From an uncultured Oscillospiraceae bacterium (GTDB lineage Bacteria; Bacillota; Clostridia; Oscillospirales; Oscillospiraceae): 55,007 nucleotides of DNA. The notes below the pieces were generated by a model. That model searched no databases and was not told the origin of the DNA. It was given only the letters and a program-made list of their open reading frames with translations. The translations under genes and the position numbers were made by a program. Numbering within the stretch: position 1 is the stretch's first letter; every line of letters starts with the position of its first letter. Of the stretch, positions 54,301 through 55,007 are shown piece by piece. The stretch spans positions 1 to 55,007 of the forward strand of contig CAADUW010000012.1 in assembly GCA_900752285.1 (NCBI GenBank), given 5' to 3'.

Positions 54301-54330
54301 ATTATAACGTGATTCCGGGTGCTTTGTCAA
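54301..54330 (-). promoter_or_regulatory. metG promoter
   Basis: On the minus strand TTGACA (54325-54330) and TATAAT (54301-54306) are 18 bp apart. Confidence 0.8.
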
Positions 54331-54442
54331 GTTCCTGCCGCCTTTCTTTTGGACGGAAATGAGAATTTATGGGCAATGTCTTGCGTGAGGGAGTCGAATT
54401 GTGCTATGATATGCAAAACACAGGGCCTGCCTGGGCGCTGAA

Positions 54443-54846
54443 ATGCGGAATCTGAAGGGCGAGAAAATGGTCAGGATACCGTATAAACTTGTTGGGGGAT
54501 CCTGCTGATTCCCGTAACGGCTAATGGAAAAAACGGCTTCTTTTTTGTTTCGGATACAGGCGCGAGCATTTGCCTGCTGGGGGAAAGCTTTCGGGGCGAC
54601 CCGCAGATCACAGCCGATCCCCAAACGCCGAATATGGTCACGGTTTCTTCTGTCCGCGTGAGGAAGAATGGGTATGAAAAAATCACGGCCGCGATTTCGG
54701 ATATCGGCGCAATTAAAAGGAAAGTACCGGTGGAGGGCGTGATCGGCTATCAGGTGCTGTCGCCGCAGCGTTCCATTCTGGATTTTGAAAATCACCGGCT
54801 TATGATGGAGAAGACACGGAAAATATCCAATCACACGGAACCTTAA
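54443..54846 (+). pseudogene. Retropepsin-like aspartic protease gene, frameshifted
   Basis: The 3' frame reads LLIPVTANGKNGFFFVSDTGAS, with the DTG of clan AA aspartic proteases, and later GVIGYQVLSPQRSILDF, the second flap-side motif of such small bacterial proteases. The 5' part (MVRIPYKLVGG, starting at 54467 or 54443) is in another frame and meets a stop at once. The two join at the run GGGGG near 54494-54499; one more G would restore a continuous gene. Either the gene is broken or the run varies. Full length would be about 120-135 residues. The stop TAA touches the MITE at 54847. Confidence 0.6.
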
Positions 54847-55007
54847 GGCAACACCGCACAATTGCGTCTGCGAGTCTCCGCCGTTTTTTTGCCCCACTTC
54901 TTCAGTTTGAAAAACCAGAAATACATACAGGATTCCTTCGTTTTCCAAACTTTGAATTGGGGCAGAAATCCTGTCTGAGACTTCTTGCCGAATTGCGCGG
55001 TGCTGCC
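54847..55007 (+). mobile_element. 161-bp MITE-like repeat, copy 3
   Basis: This copy starts GGCAACACCGCAC right after the protease-gene stop and ends GGTGCTGCC at the last base of the window. Length and orientation equal those of copies 1 and 2, with a few substitutions. Confidence 0.85.

Overview
The window reads as a chromosomal segment of a mid-GC, low-complexity-promoter Firmicute of the class Clostridia, most likely an Oscillospiraceae/Ruminococcaceae-type gut anaerobe. Reasons seen in the sequence: strong GGAGG ribosome binding sites almost everywhere, a perfect CIRCE operator on groESL, TPP and preQ1-I-like riboswitches, an SpoVAC sporulation protein, ThiT and QueT vitamin/precursor uptake proteins, a bacterial PurH activity split into two proteins, and small dispersed palindromic repeats. 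No rRNA, tRNA or CRISPR array was recognised. The genus-level assignment is inference.

Layout. 1-2225: a palindrome-rich tail, then groEL and groES under CIRCE control (minus strand). 2380-7100 (plus): a MupG-like protein, then prfC, a DUF5662 protein and a D-2-hydroxyacid (D-lactate-type) dehydrogenase. 7190-10060: an AraC-type gene remnant, then divergent fba and a pyrophosphate-type phosphofructokinase. 10140-15760 (minus): trmL-pgk-tpiA and tsaC-coaE-M18 aminopeptidase, tightly packed. 15760-21860 is accessory: palindrome modules, two direct copies of a 161-bp MITE-like repeat, an AT-rich kinase-like gene and a lone partial HsdS, a lipoprotein, an MFS transporter and its XRE-TPR neighbour. 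21900-27600: an EF-G paralogue, spoVAC, a 160-bp terminal-inverted-repeat element, uxuA, a small membrane protein and riboswitch-controlled queT. 27679-30340: larE-larB-larC, the nickel-pincer cofactor operon. 30512-41306: a complete-looking purine operon purE-F-M-N-(PurO type)-AICARFT-D-L behind an attenuator-like leader. 41380-44122: acetyltransferase, DUF2156, PAP2 phosphatase and a small membrane protein. 44292-46421: an SLH surface protein and riboswitch-controlled thiT. 46418-47839: hinT-like, cooT-like and a His-rich protein divergent from a CsoR/RcnR-family regulator with its own His-rich arm. 48042-52137: marR plus a heterodimeric ABC exporter. 52284-54233: metG. 54443-55007: a frameshifted aspartic-protease gene abutting a third full MITE copy, which ends exactly at the window edge.

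How the genes fit together. Lower-glycolysis genes (pfp, fba, tpiA, pgk) lie within 8 kb but in several transcription units. The purine operon covers most of the IMP pathway (purC, purB and a PurK are not here). Two separate loci concern nickel (larEBC; cooT, His-rich protein, CsoR-like regulator), and a D-lactate-type dehydrogenase is also present, so the genome probably carries a nickel-pincer enzyme such as LarA elsewhere. The most unusual points are the nickel/His-rich divergent cluster, the attenuator-like leader of purE, a PurF without its nucleophilic cysteine, an EF-G paralogue lacking the switch histidine, and a MITE family with a clean internal-deletion derivative.
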